Shown one piece after another: positions 49,235-60,326 of a stretch of 64,000 nucleotides of DNA. This stretch comes from an uncultured Bacteroidales bacterium (GTDB taxonomy: Bacteria > Bacteroidota > Bacteroidia > Bacteroidales > F082): positions 124,001-188,000 of the forward strand of contig CAMZAM010000002.1 of the NCBI GenBank assembly GCA_947304185.1, in the 5' to 3' direction. The position numbers and the translations under genes are program-made. The notes below the pieces were generated by a model that was not told the origin of the DNA, ran no database searches, and saw only the letters and a list, made by a program, of their open reading frames with translations. The number at the start of each line of letters is the position of its first letter. The first letter of the stretch is position 1.

Positions 49235-51703
49235 ATGAAAATATCATATAACTGGCTTAAGCAGTACATTCAGTGCGATTTACCGGCTGAAGAATTGGGG
49301 AAAACGTTGACCGGAACTGGTCTCGAAGTTGAAGACATGACACGTTATGAGTCGGTGAAAGGCGGCTTGAAAGGCGTTGTCGTCGGCAAAGTTTTGACAT
49401 GCATCGACCACCCGAACTCCGACCATCTTCACATCACCACCGTCGACGTGGGCGAAGCCGAGCCTCTGCATATAGTGTGCGGCGCTCCTAACGTGGCAGC
49501 CGGACAAAAAGTGTTAGTTGCAACAATAGGTTGCGAGTTGTGGAGCGGCGACGAGAGCTTCACCATCAAGAAAGGCAAGATCCGCGGTGAGGTGTCGGAA
49601 GGCATGATCTGCGCCGAAGACGAGCTCCAACTCGGACCATCGCACGACGGCATCATGGTGCTGCCAGATAACTACGAAGTGGGTAAGCCTGCAGCGTCGT
49701 ATTTCCATGTGGAACAAGACTTTACATACGAGATCGGCCTCACCGCCAACCGCTCGGATGCCACATCACACATCGGCTGCGACCGCGACATCGTGGCTGC
49801 CTTGAACCATAAAAACAACACCCGCCAATATAAGATTGAACGTCCTTCGGTGGATGCTTTCAAGGTTGAAAACACCTCAAACAACATCGAAGTCATCGTG
49901 GAAGACACCAAAAACTGCCCACGATACAGCGGCGTCACCGTCAGCGGCGTGAAGGTAGGTCCTTCACCGGCATGGCTTAAACATCGCCTCGAGGCAGTAG
50001 GTCTGCGTTCAATCAACAACATCGTTGATATTTCAAACTACGTTTTGATGGAAGTCGGACAGCCGCTTCACATCTTCGACGCAGATAAGATAAAAGGTAA
50101 GAAAGTGATTGTCAAATGCTTGGCAAAAGACACTCCGTTTACCACTTTGGACGGCGTTCAGCGCAAACTCAGCAACACTAACCTCATGATTTGCAACGCT
50201 GAAGAGCCTATGTGCATCGCCGGCGTGTTCGGCGGCATCGAGTCAGGAGTGACCGAGGAGACAAAGAACGTGTTCATCGAGAGCGCCTACTTCAACCCAA
50301 CCTCGATCCGTAAGACCGCGCGTTTCCACGGCCTTCAAACTGACGCTTCATTCCGTTACGAACGCGGCTGCGACCCTAACATCACCATCTACGCACTGAA
50401 ACGCGCGGCCTTGCTCGTGAAAGAACTGGCAGGCGGCACATTGTCATCAGAAGTGAAAGATGTGGTCAACGGCGACTTCACCCCTGTCCGCGTACAGCTT
50501 AAGTTCGATTATCTTAACAAAATCGCTGGTCAGAATATCGAGAAAGACGTGGCCGTCAACATCCTCAAAGACCTTGATTGTCAAGTGGTTGAACTCACCG
50601 ACGCCTATGTCACCGTCGACGTCCCGACATGCAAAGTCGATGTATACCGTCCAGCCGACCTCGTCGAGGAGATCCTCCGCATCTACGGCTACGACAACAT
50701 CGCCATCCCTACCAAGATCAACGCAAGCCTCAACGTCAACAACAAACCTGACAAAGAGAAAATTCAGAAAGAGATCTCTATCTTCCTCGCTGCCAACGGT
50801 TTCTACGAGATAATGAACAACTCGTTGACAAAATCGGCATATACCCGCGAACTCGACAGCTTTGACGAGGCTCATAACCTCAAAATTATGAACCCGTTGA
50901 GCTCCGACCTCGACGTGATGCGCCAGTCACTGATGTTCGGCGGCCTCGAGAGCATCGCCCGCAACCAGAGTTTCAAGAGCTTCGACATGAAGTTCTTCGA
51001 GTTCGGTAACGTCTATTTCTACAACGGCGACAACAAACAGACGGTCGAGAAACCGCTCAACCCATATAGCGAGAACTTCCGCCTCGACATGCTCGTCACA
51101 GGCAACGACAAAGAAGAATCGTGGAACAACAAGCCTCAGAGCCTCACCTTCTACGACCTCAAGAAATATGTCCTCGGCATCATCCATAAGCTCGGAATCA
51201 ACGCCGACAGCCTCGAGATGACAGAAGGCACCGAGTCGCACTACGATTATTCTATCGTTTATTCATTGAATAACAATAAGTTAGTCACCATCGGAAAGAT
51301 CAACGCCAAGACCTTGAAGATGTTCGACGTGAAGAAGGAAGTGTTCCATGCCACGTTCGACTGGGATATGATTTTGAAAGTCGTGAAAGGCCTGAAGACC
51401 ATCAGCTTCGAGGCATTGCCGAAGTTCCCGAGTGTGCGCCGCGACCTCGCCCTCGTCATGGATAAGAACGTGACATTCGAACAGGTGAAGAAAGTAGCAT
51501 TAGCAACAGAACGTAACATCTTAACCTCAGTGAACCTGTTCGACATCTATGAAGGCGATAAGATCCCGGCAGGCAAGAAACAATATGCTGTCAGCTTTAC
51601 CTTGCAGGACAAACAGAAGACCTTGACCGACAAGGTCATCGAGAAGACCATGGCAAGAATACAACAGGCTATTGAGCAACAACTTAATGCAACATTGAGA
51701 TGA
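49235..51703 (+). CDS. pheT: Phenylalanine-tRNA ligase beta subunit
   Basis: An 822-residue protein with all expected domains: an EMAP-like tRNA-binding domain (about 40-155; VGKVLTCIDHPNSDHLHI), the B3/B4 editing domain (about 210-385; NNIVDISNYVLMEVGQPLH), B5 (about 410-480), the catalytic-like module (about 490-690) and a C-terminal ferredoxin-like anticodon domain (FPSVRRDLALVMD). It forms an alpha2-beta2 enzyme with PheS, which is not in this window. Overlaps the sigma-54 activator by 4 bases (ATGA). Confidence 0.97.
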   Translation: MKISYNWLKQYIQCDLPAEELGKTLTGTGLEVEDMTRYESVKGGLKGVVVGKVLTCIDHPNSDHLHITTVDVGEAEPLHIVCGAPNVAAGQKVLVATIGCELWSGDESFTIKKGKIRGEVSEGMICAEDELQLGPSHDGIMVLPDNYEVGKPAASYFHVEQDFTYEIGLTANRSDATSHIGCDRDIVAALNHKNNTRQYKIERPSVDAFKVENTSNNIEVIVEDTKNCPRYSGVTVSGVKVGPSPAWLKHRLEAVGLRSINNIVDISNYVLMEVGQPLHIFDADKIKGKKVIVKCLAKDTPFTTLDGVQRKLSNTNLMICNAEEPMCIAGVFGGIESGVTEETKNVFIESAYFNPTSIRKTARFHGLQTDASFRYERGCDPNITIYALKRAALLVKELAGGTLSSEVKDVVNGDFTPVRVQLKFDYLNKIAGQNIEKDVAVNILKDLDCQVVELTDAYVTVDVPTCKVDVYRPADLVEEILRIYGYDNIAIPTKINASLNVNNKPDKEKIQKEISIFLAANGFYEIMNNSLTKSAYTRELDSFDEAHNLKIMNPLSSDLDVMRQSLMFGGLESIARNQSFKSFDMKFFEFGNVYFYNGDNKQTVEKPLNPYSENFRLDMLVTGNDKEESWNNKPQSLTFYDLKKYVLGIIHKLGINADSLEMTEGTESHYDYSIVYSLNNNKLVTIGKINAKTLKMFDVKKEVFHATFDWDMILKVVKGLKTISFEALPKFPSVRRDLALVMDKNVTFEQVKKVALATERNILTSVNLFDIYEGDKIPAGKKQYAVSFTLQDKQKTLTDKVIEKTMARIQQAIEQQLNATLR

Positions 51704-52893
51704 TTGACATTCAATCGATTAAGCAACGATTCGGCATTATCGGCAACGACCCGAACCTGAACCGCGCCATCGAGGTGGCGGTGCAGGTGGCGGCTACCGA
51801 CCTTACCGTGTTCATCAACGGAGAGAGCGGCACCGGTAAGGACGTGTTCCCACAGATAATCCACCAGAATAGCGCCCGCAAGCATGGACCGTATTTTGCC
51901 ATCAACTGCGGTGCCATCCCGGAAGGCACCATCGACTCGGAGCTGTTCGGGCACGAAAAAGGCTCATTTACAGGAGCTTACGACACCCGTAAAGGTTATT
52001 TCGAGACCACCGACGGCGGCACCTTGTTCCTCGATGAGGTGGCAGAGTTGCCTTTAGCAACACAGGCCCGACTGCTGAGAGTGCTCGAAAACGGTGAATT
52101 CGTCAAGGTCGGCTCGTCAAAGGTGCAGAAAACCAACGTGCGCGTAGTCGCTGCCACCAATGTCGACATACCTACAGCCATCGAAAAAGGACGTTTCCGT
52201 GAGGACTTGTACTACCGTCTGAACACCGTCCCAATTCATATTCCGGCGCTGCGCGAGAGAAAAGACGACATCAAGTTGCTGTTCCGTAAGTTTGCAACAG
52301 AGATAGCTGAGAAATATCGTATCCCGGCAGTGCAGCTCACTCCCGAAGCCATCATCATGCTCGAAAACTACCGCTGGGACGGCAACATCCGTCAGCTGAA
52401 GAACGTTACCGAGCAGATATCCATCATCGAGAAAGAACGTATCATCACTCCGGAAGTCCTCACTAACTACTTGCCAGCACAGACAACGCTGCCTGTCATA
52501 GTGAAAGACGCCAACAACACCGACTCCATCTCTGAACGCGACATCCTTTACAAAGTGCTGTTCGACATGAAGAAAGATATCATGGAACTCCGTAAGACAG
52601 TTAACGAGCTGTCGTCAGGACAGATTCCGACGGCCACGCCTATACCACAGCAGCACATCACGCCTATCAAGGCTACAACAGTGGTCGACTACGAGACAAC
52701 ACAAGATGCCGAAGTGGAGTATCTTCAAGAAAAACAAGCCAACGACAACCTCTCGCTCCAAGATAAGGAAAACGAAGTGATTATCAAGGCTTTACGCAAA
52801 TATAACGGCAAACGCAAGGACGCAGCGCAAGAACTTGGAATAAGCGAACGCACGTTGTACAGAAAAATTAAGGAATACGATATTAAGATATGA
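51700..52893 (+). CDS. Sigma-54 interacting AAA+ transcriptional activator
   Basis: A 397-residue protein without an N-terminal receiver or sensory domain. AAA+ core about 15-250: Walker A GESGTGKD, the sigma-54 contact loop GSFTGA (Ser in place of the usual Ala), Walker B GGTLFLDEV, arginine finger region REDLYYRLN. The C-terminal Fis-type helix-turn-helix is at 355-397 (RKDAAQELGISERTLYRKI). In relatives it precedes lptE, the TPR-like gene and secG, as here. Its target genes are not known. The start overlaps pheT by 4 bases. Confidence 0.93.
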   Translation: MIDIQSIKQRFGIIGNDPNLNRAIEVAVQVAATDLTVFINGESGTGKDVFPQIIHQNSARKHGPYFAINCGAIPEGTIDSELFGHEKGSFTGAYDTRKGYFETTDGGTLFLDEVAELPLATQARLLRVLENGEFVKVGSSKVQKTNVRVVAATNVDIPTAIEKGRFREDLYYRLNTVPIHIPALRERKDDIKLLFRKFATEIAEKYRIPAVQLTPEAIIMLENYRWDGNIRQLKNVTEQISIIEKERIITPEVLTNYLPAQTTLPVIVKDANNTDSISERDILYKVLFDMKKDIMELRKTVNELSSGQIPTATPIPQQHITPIKATTVVDYETTQDAEVEYLQEKQANDNLSLQDKENEVIIKALRKYNGKRKDAAQELGISERTLYRKIKEYDIKI

Positions 52894-53399
52894 TGTTGAG
52901 AAAAATTAACACCTTATTAATATTAATGGCGGCATTTCTGCTGACAGGCTGCGGAATCTACTCTTTCACCGGAGCAAGCATACCTGCGGAGGCAAAGACC
53001 GTGTCCATACAGTATTTCCCTAACAACGCCAACCTGGTGAATCCTTTGTTAAGCGAAATAATCACCAACACATTACGTGACTATTTCATGAATCAGACCA
53101 CCCTCGATGAGGTGACCGACAACGGTGACCTTGCCATCGAAGGCGAAATTGTCGATTACAAGACAGCTCCGACTGCCATCACAGGTGACCAGATAGCGGC
53201 GTTGAACCGACTGACAATCACCGTAAATGTTAGGTTTTACAATAGATACGACGAGTCGAAGAACTTCGAGCAGAAGTTCTCGCAATATGAAGATTACCCG
53301 AGTGATCAGGATTTGAACACCATCCAGGATGACCTCATGAACACGATTTGTAACAAATTATGCGAGGACATCTTCAATAAGGCGGTAGTAAATTGGTAA
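52890..53399 (+). CDS. lptE: LptE-family LPS assembly lipoprotein
   Basis: A 169-residue lipoprotein (lipobox LTGC, lipidated Cys at about 21). The mature start is GIYSFTGASIPAEAKTVSIQYF, the typical 'GxYSFxGxSIP' opening of Bacteroidota LptE, and the fold has two helices and strands. LptE plugs the LptD outer-membrane LPS translocon. The start overlaps the activator's stop (ATGA). A second ATG lies directly after the first. Confidence 0.9.
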   Translation: MMLRKINTLLILMAAFLLTGCGIYSFTGASIPAEAKTVSIQYFPNNANLVNPLLSEIITNTLRDYFMNQTTLDEVTDNGDLAIEGEIVDYKTAPTAITGDQIAALNRLTITVNVRFYNRYDESKNFEQKFSQYEDYPSDQDLNTIQDDLMNTICNKLCEDIFNKAVVNW

Positions 53400-53403
53400 G
53401 ATA

Positions 53404-54033
53404 TTGAATAACAATTGGTTGACACGGTTAGATGTTAGCGAGCTTGAGTCGCTGGTGAATAAGTATCCTTATTTCACGGTGGCACAGGTGTTGCTTGCCG
53501 TGAGCATGGGACGTGTCGACGACGAGCGCACTACACAGCAGCTCCGACGCGCAGCGGCTATGGCCCCCGACAGAAACGCACTACGCAAGTTGTTTACCAA
53601 ACTTCCTGACGAATTTGTTGATACCGAAGAAGATATCGACCTCGAAATGGCACAACTCGAGGAGAAAAAGAAAAATCTCGACGAGCTGATGGCCATCATC
53701 GACTATAAAATCGCCGAGCTCGAAAGAAAGAAAAAATCACCTAAAAAAGCAGAAAAAAAGCTCTCAAAAGCGGAAATTATCGACAAATTTATCGCCGAAA
53801 ACCCGTCGATTTCTCGTCCGAAACAGGAATTTTTCAACCCTATTTCAGCCGCACAAGAGTCGGTTATCGACCAAGAAAACATCGTAAGTGAAACATTAGC
53901 AATGATTTACGAAAATCAAGGATATTTTGAAAAAGCAATTTCAATTTATGAAAAATTAAAATTAAAATATCCAGAAAAAAGTATTATTTTTGCAGGTCGA
54001 ATTAATGTGTTAAAAGAAAAGTTAAACAATTAA
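53404..54033 (+). CDS. TPR-like protein between lptE and secG
   Basis: A 209-residue protein probably starting at TTG 53404, four bases after the lptE stop; no ATG lies before it in frame. An N-terminal helical part (LVNKYPYFTVAQVLLA), a long charged coiled-coil (about 75-130, rich in Lys and Glu), and a C-terminal TPR-like hairpin (SETLAMIYENQGYFEKAISIYEKLK). Gene order lptE, this, secG is common in Bacteroidales. Base composition drops to AT-rich at the 3' end. Function not known. Confidence 0.75.
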   Translation: MNNNWLTRLDVSELESLVNKYPYFTVAQVLLAVSMGRVDDERTTQQLRRAAAMAPDRNALRKLFTKLPDEFVDTEEDIDLEMAQLEEKKKNLDELMAIIDYKIAELERKKKSPKKAEKKLSKAEIIDKFIAENPSISRPKQEFFNPISAAQESVIDQENIVSETLAMIYENQGYFEKAISIYEKLKLKYPEKSIIFAGRINVLKEKLNN

Positions 54034-54046
54034 TATTTTTAAGACA

Positions 54047-54385
54047 ATGTACGTAACAATTTCAGTGTTAATCCTTATCGTCAGTTTCTTGATGATGTTG
54101 GTGGTATTAGTTCAGAATTCAAAAGGTGGCGGATTGGCATCCAACTTCTCATCACACAACCAGATTCTCGGCGTCCGCAAGACTACAGACTTCCTGGAGA
54201 AGACGACTTGGACATTGGCCATCTTGTTAGTTGTATTCTGCCTCGCATCAAGCGTGACAATTCCAAAAGGCGGAACACAAGAAGTTAAAGGCAGCAAGGT
54301 CGTTGAAAACGTTCAACAGACCATGCCTCAGGAGATTCCAGCCGCTGAACCGGTTGCAGCAGAACCGACAGAAGCAGCAGAATAA
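54047..54385 (+). CDS. secG: Protein translocase subunit SecG
   Basis: A 112-residue protein with two membrane helices (about 3-23 and 58-78). The SecG loop is VLVQNSKGGGLASNF and FLEKTTW precedes helix 2. An acidic, Ala/Pro/Glu-rich C-terminal tail is typical for Bacteroidota. It stimulates SecYEA-driven export. Starts 13 bases after the TPR-like gene; a strong terminator follows at 54403-54438. Confidence 0.95.
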   Translation: MYVTISVLILIVSFLMMLVVLVQNSKGGGLASNFSSHNQILGVRKTTDFLEKTTWTLAILLVVFCLASSVTIPKGGTQEVKGSKVVENVQQTMPQEIPAAEPVAAEPTEAAE

Positions 54386-54402
54386 TCTGATAAGCAAGAC
54401 AG

Positions 54403-54438
54403 AAAAAATGTCAGAATGTCACGTTCTGACATTTTTTT
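54403..54438 (+). terminator. Terminator after secG
   Basis: ATGTCAGAA (54408-54416) pairs with TTCTGACAT (54424-54432), flanked by A6 and T8. It separates the pheT-secG operon from groES-groEL. Confidence 0.9.
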
Positions 54439-54524
54439 TATCATTTTACTGACAAAAATTGTCTTTGGAATGATTTTTGATAAATGAAAAACGCAAGAAA
54501 ATAACAAATTAAAAATATAATAAC

Positions 54525-54803
54525 ATGGCAAAATTGAATATCAAACCGTTGGCAGACCGCGTCGTCATTGAGCCGGCTGTCGCAGAACAGAAAACCGCAA
54601 GTGGAATCATCATCCCTGACACAGCAAAAGAGAAACCTCAACAGGGCACAGTAGTGGCTGTCGGTCCTGGCACCAAAGACAATCCTGTCACAGTGAAGGT
54701 CGGCGACAACGTCATCTACGGCAAATATGCAGGCACAGAGTTCCACCTCGACGGCAAAGACTATATGATCATGCGTGAAAACGATATCATTGCAATCATC
54801 TAA
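54525..54803 (+). CDS. groES: Co-chaperonin GroES
   Basis: A 92-residue protein starting [15 protein letters not shown], with mobile loop [18 protein letters not shown] and [15 protein letters not shown] roof strand. It caps GroEL during folding. No CIRCE inverted repeat is visible in the 86-base leader, so HrcA control is not evident. 29 bases before groEL. Confidence 0.97.
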   Translation: MAKLNIKPLADRVVIEPAVAEQKTASGIIIPDTAKEKPQQGTVVAVGPGTKDNPVTVKVGDNVIYGKYAGTEFHLDGKDYMIMRENDIIAII

Positions 54804-54811
54804 TTTCGTAA

Positions 54812-56467
<1,656 letters not shown>

Positions 56468-56470
56468 TCT

Positions 56471-56567
56471 TTAGTTAAAGGTTAAAAGAGCATAGTTAAA
56501 AGAGCGCGAAGTGACAAATATGTCGCTTTGCGCTTCTCTTTTATCTTTTAACTCTAATCTTTTAACT
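56471..56567. repeat. GTTAAAAG-rich inverted repeat 2 / terminator region
   Basis: Left arm words AGTTAAAGG, GTTAAAAGAGC and GTTAAAAGAGCGCGAAG; right arm GCGCTTCTCTTTT, CTTTTAACTCT and CTTTTAACTT. Together they form one long imperfect hairpin (centre about 56520). It fills the gap between groEL and the convergent fucose-isomerase-like gene. Confidence 0.65.
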
Positions 56568-57737
56568 TTATTTAATACCGTTTTCTCTCATAAATCTTCT
56601 AATTTCCGCGGCATGACATCCTTTGATGATGACATGGTGATTGCCGATGGAATGACTTAAGAGATACGGCTTGAGATTGATATCAAATGTAATTTGAGTA
56701 CGGCAAAAATGATTGCTGTACTCATTTTTTATTGCCTTAGCTTCGGTGACAAACATCTTGTCGAGACGACGGCCGCCCCATTTCATGATGGTGTAGTCGG
56801 TAAGCGGCAGGTCGCCCTGCACTGCCACCCCTATCCCCGACTCGAAATGCGTGCGCATGGTCGTTTTGTAGCACATCGACAACGGCACTGTGCAGTGGGC
56901 AAACATCGAGGTTTTATCCGTCAAAATCGATGGATTGGCCATGAATGCCGGCTCGTTGCACAGTTTCTTGGCGAGAAGCATGGTCATCAAGGTCTGCATG
57001 TCACCTTCACAACCGGCTACTATACCTTCGTCGTTGAGTTTCGCTAACGCCAAGCAACTCGTTGTGTTACAGGCTTTTACAATGTCGAAACAACGTATAG
57101 TCATGGCATCCAGATGTTCTTCCTGACATATCTTTTTGATTGCGGAATACGTCTTATCTGCAGCAAGCATATCTGACTTTTCCGACTTTCCAATCTCATT
57201 GATAAGTCGTTGTAAATCAATAAATACCGTCTGAATACCATAGTATTCGCGAAGATAGTCATAGTCGACGCCGCTTGCTATGAGCCAATCGGAAGGCTGC
57301 CCGAACAGGCCTATTTTTGTCCCGATAAACGACAACGACGAGCCTTGGCGTGTCTCTACAATGTTATCCATTATAACTTTGACGATTTCCTCATTTGTCC
57401 CATGGACTATCCTGCCCTCTTCGCCGTTTTCCGTGAGGTATGACAATATCTCCAGCGCCGCTGCCAGCGAGTTGTTGCGACCGTCGGCAATCATCGTGGT
57501 GGTTTTCAACGCTCCCGAAGACCATATCGTCCTGAACAGATTTTCAGTGCCACCGGTGGCAATCATTATGTAGTCAACCTTATTCAGAGACGTCTCAGGA
57601 AACGTTTTTACATTTTCCTCACCGACGACAATAATCTCGGCATTGCAATTGTTTTTCAACAAACCCAGCAATTCGGCGTATTCTGTACGGACAAAATCGT
57701 CGGATTGGAACGACGAACGAAGAACTAATATTTTCAT
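56568..57737 (-). CDS. L-fucose/L-arabinose isomerase-fold protein
   Basis: A 389-residue protein; ATG 57737 (MKILVLRSSFQSD) is preferred to a TTG two codons earlier. The C-terminal half matches the fucose isomerase fold: VAGCEGDMQTLMTM carries the metal-site Glu and Asp, and GNHHVIIKG the metal-site His. The N-terminal half is a Rossmann-like domain. Full fucose isomerases are about 590 residues, so this shorter form belongs to the looser family and the sugar is unknown. It overlaps or abuts the upstream thioredoxin-fold gene. Confidence 0.8.
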   Translation of the reverse strand: MKILVLRSSFQSDDFVRTEYAELLGLLKNNCNAEIIVVGEENVKTFPETSLNKVDYIMIATGGTENLFRTIWSSGALKTTTMIADGRNNSLAAALEILSYLTENGEEGRIVHGTNEEIVKVIMDNIVETRQGSSLSFIGTKIGLFGQPSDWLIASGVDYDYLREYYGIQTVFIDLQRLINEIGKSEKSDMLAADKTYSAIKKICQEEHLDAMTIRCFDIVKACNTTSCLALAKLNDEGIVAGCEGDMQTLMTMLLAKKLCNEPAFMANPSILTDKTSMFAHCTVPLSMCYKTTMRTHFESGIGVAVQGDLPLTDYTIMKWGGRRLDKMFVTEAKAIKNEYSNHFCRTQITFDINLKPYLLSHSIGNHHVIIKGCHAAEIRRFMRENGIK

Positions 57738-57739
57738 AA

Positions 57740-58816
57740 TCAATGATTTACAATAAACTTTTGCACTCTTTCTCCAATCTTAACGAAATAAATGCCATTA
57801 TCGAAACCAGAGGTGTTTATATTCAACTCATCGGTAGCAAAACCATCAAAAATGACCATGCCTAAAGTATTGAAAATACTGATATTTCCGAGATTTTGAC
57901 CACTAATCATCAAATTATCTTTGACAGGATTCGGATAGAGAGAGAAATTGTTCGCACCGAACTCATTAACACCCAAATCATTTGAATAATGAATATTAAG
58001 TTCAAAAACGCCCCATGATGTCGTAAAACGCATTGTTCCTTCGTAATGTTGTCTTGTTCTCAAAACTGTAACATACACATCAAGGCTATCTGATGGTGCA
58101 ATAGTCATTCCTGTGACATCATTACCAAAATAATAAGAATCATCAGTGCATTGTATTACAAACTCATCAGATTCATATCCAATAATTTGCACATCCGAAT
58201 CAGTCATATTAAAAACTGTAAACATATCACAATAAGGCTCGCCCCAATATGAAAAACACTCTAAATCAGTTTTACTCAACATCACCTCGCCAGTCGGGCC
58301 AGGCTCGCAGTCATGCTCTTCGATTCCGTAAGGCGCCAATGCGTTGATGACAGTCTGTGCATTGTTGATTGGCCAGAGGTCTTGAATAACGATACTGCGG
58401 TCAGGAGCGATAAGAATAAGCGTTGGATAAGCATCAATTCGATATTGATTACAAATTGTAGATCCTATGCTTCCTGTACCAATTGTCGGATACTCCACAC
58501 CATAGTTATTAGCCCAATTCTGGCATGCAGCATCTCCATCTGATGGAGAAATCTCCATATAGAAAACATCGTGCATATTACAACCCATTGCGTAATACGA
58601 CTCAACAACTTTCGGGGTAGCCTGCTGGCATGGACCACAAGTTGTGAAGAAGAAATCAATGAGTACATATTGTCCACTGTCGAGAATATCGAACAAATGC
58701 ACCTCTGTTCCGTGACAGTCGGTCGCAGTGAAATCAACCGCAGTCGTTATTCCACACTGAGCTAACACATTTAAATTCAATGCAATAGCAAAAATAAAGG
58801 TAAAGATTCTTTTCAT
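57740..58816 (-). CDS. Secreted thioredoxin-fold (TlpA-like) protein with type IX secretion tail
   Basis: A 358-residue protein starting at ATG 58816 (MKRIFTFIFAIAL), chosen because a promoter word lies at 58841-58848. Signal peptide ends NVLAQ. A TlpA/AhpC-type domain follows (about 25-165) with active-site CGPCQQATPKV, then a beta domain, then the sorting domain (LYPNPVKDN ... GIYFVKIGERV, about 290-358). A surface disulfide exchange role is likely. The stop lies 2 bases before the next gene's ATG. Confidence 0.9.
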   Translation of the reverse strand: MKRIFTFIFAIALNLNVLAQCGITTAVDFTATDCHGTEVHLFDILDSGQYVLIDFFFTTCGPCQQATPKVVESYYAMGCNMHDVFYMEISPSDGDAACQNWANNYGVEYPTIGTGSIGSTICNQYRIDAYPTLILIAPDRSIVIQDLWPINNAQTVINALAPYGIEEHDCEPGPTGEVMLSKTDLECFSYWGEPYCDMFTVFNMTDSDVQIIGYESDEFVIQCTDDSYYFGNDVTGMTIAPSDSLDVYVTVLRTRQHYEGTMRFTTSWGVFELNIHYSNDLGVNEFGANNFSLYPNPVKDNLMISGQNLGNISIFNTLGMVIFDGFATDELNINTSGFDNGIYFVKIGERVQKFIVNH

Positions 58817-58840
58817 AGTTTTATCTGATTTATATCGGCA

Positions 58841-58848
58841 CAAAGATA
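58841..58848 (-). promoter_or_regulatory. -7 promoter word of the thioredoxin-fold gene
   Basis: Reads TATCTTTG on the minus strand, 24 bases before ATG 58816. It decides the start. Confidence 0.7.
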
Positions 58849-58890
58849 TAAAAATCTTTATGAACTTTAAAAACTTTATAAACTTTTTAC

Positions 58891-58898
58891 TAATTTTG
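58891..58898 (+). promoter_or_regulatory. -7 promoter word of the HMG-CoA reductase gene
   Basis: TAATTTTG ends only 8 bases before ATG 58907, which would leave a leader of a few bases. Confidence 0.55.
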
Positions 58899-58906
58899 CA
58901 GTCTGT

Positions 58907-60226
58907 ATGGAAGAAGAGAGACCGAGAAAGCGTGATCGTATCATCAAAGGGTTTTCGAAGCTTCTGAAAGAGGACAAATTGAAGGCTGTTTCAGAATATA
59001 TTGAGAATCCCGGGGAGTTTATTGCCCTTCTGAAAGGCTTTTGGTACAGCGACTCAGAGAAACAGAAACAGTTCGATGAGTTCAGCGAGAACACCATCTC
59101 CAACTTCCATATCCCTTATGGCGTGTCGCCTAATGTGGTAATCAACGGCAAGATATATGTTGTGCCGATGGTCATCGAAGAAAGCAGCGTTGTGGCAGCA
59201 GCATCGGCAGCAGCGAAATTCTGGGGCGACCGCGGCGGCTTCCATGCCGAAGTCATTGACGTTCAGAAGGTTGGACAACTGCATTTCTGTTATAAAGGCG
59301 ATAAAGAGACGCTTAAAAAACTCATGCCAGAGATTGAGGTCGAGTTGCGTAATTCGACAAAGGACATCACTGCCAAGATGGAGAAACGCGGTGGCGGAAT
59401 CCTTGATATTCAATTAGTTGACTTTACTGAGAAACTCGAGAACTATTATCAGCTGCGCGTCACGTTCAACACCTGCGACTCGATGGGTGCCAACTTCATC
59501 AACTCATGCCTTGAGACATTCGGTCACACCTTGCAGGATTATTTCCTCCGTCGTGGCGAGAATGTCGAGATCGTGATGGCGATTTTGTCGAACTACACCC
59601 CTGAATGCCGCGTGAAAGTGTGGGTAGAATGCCCTGTTTACGACCTCGACGGCGTCGACGAACACCTTGACGGCAAAGGCTTTGCAGAGAAATTCAAGAA
59701 GGCGGTCGATATAGCTCACATCGACGAATATCGTGCCACCACACATAATAAGGGCATCTATAACGGCATCGACGCTGTGGTGATAGCGACAGGCAACGAC
59801 TTCCGCGCTACCGAGGCGGCGGGTCATGCTTATGCCTCGCGCAACGGACATTACGAATCGCTGAGTTCATGCGAGATCACCGACGGCAAGTTCAAGTTCT
59901 GGCTCGAAGTGCCTATTGCGCTCGGCACCATCGGCGGCTTGACAAGCCTCCACCCTCTCGCCAAGGAATCACTGGAATTGCTCGGTCATCCGTCGGCTCC
60001 TGAGTTGATGATGATAGCAGCTACCATGGGACTTGCCAACAACTACGCAGCCGTTAAATCATTGACTACCAAGGGAATACAACAAGGACATATGAAGATG
60101 CACCTTGCCAACATCCTTAACCAGCTCGGCGCCACCGACGAACAGAAAGCCGCGGCATTAGTGCACTTCAAGGATGTCACAGTGACATACGCCGGTGTTG
60201 AAGAGTTTTTAAGAAACAATAAATGA
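58907..60226 (+). CDS. mvaA: Class II (degradative-type) HMG-CoA reductase
   Basis: A 439-residue protein matching class II enzymes throughout. The N-terminal IIKGFSKLLKEDKL, YGVSPNVVINGKIYVVPMV, the catalytic Glu in IEESSVVAAAS (Pro of the usual EEPS replaced by Ser), catalytic Lys in HNKGIYNGIDAV, Asp in ATGNDFRA, and His in QGHMKMH. It interconverts HMG-CoA and mevalonate; in Bacteroidota the synthetic direction, for isoprenoids, is likely. It is followed by a GYDIA-type GHMP kinase, which fits a mevalonate pathway. Confidence 0.92.
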   Translation: MEEERPRKRDRIIKGFSKLLKEDKLKAVSEYIENPGEFIALLKGFWYSDSEKQKQFDEFSENTISNFHIPYGVSPNVVINGKIYVVPMVIEESSVVAAASAAAKFWGDRGGFHAEVIDVQKVGQLHFCYKGDKETLKKLMPEIEVELRNSTKDITAKMEKRGGGILDIQLVDFTEKLENYYQLRVTFNTCDSMGANFINSCLETFGHTLQDYFLRRGENVEIVMAILSNYTPECRVKVWVECPVYDLDGVDEHLDGKGFAEKFKKAVDIAHIDEYRATTHNKGIYNGIDAVVIATGNDFRATEAAGHAYASRNGHYESLSSCEITDGKFKFWLEVPIALGTIGGLTSLHPLAKESLELLGHPSAPELMMIAATMGLANNYAAVKSLTTKGIQQGHMKMHLANILNQLGATDEQKAAALVHFKDVTVTYAGVEEFLRNNK

Positions 60227-60239
60227 CGACTAACTAACC

Positions 60240-60290
60240 CGTCATTTCGACCAAAGCGTAACGCAGTGAAGCGAAGTGGAGAAATCCTCC
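60240..60290. repeat. Palindromic dispersed repeat, half copy before the GHMP kinase
   Basis: CGTCATTTCGACC followed by GTGAAGCGAAGTGGAGAAATCC: one arm of the element found complete at 31294 and 40585. It lies in the leader of the kinase gene, 37 bases before its ATG. Confidence 0.75.
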
Positions 60291-60326
60291 ATAGTAAAAA
60301 CATTCAATGATAAACCACAACTTAAA

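Noticed and set aside
51760-52000. GSFTGA in the sigma-54 activator as a loss of sigma-54 contact
   Set aside because: Ser at this position occurs in working activators; the Phe and Thr that matter most are kept.
54438-54524. CIRCE element before groES
   Set aside because: The TTAGCACTC-N9-GAGTGCTAA pattern is not present in the leader.
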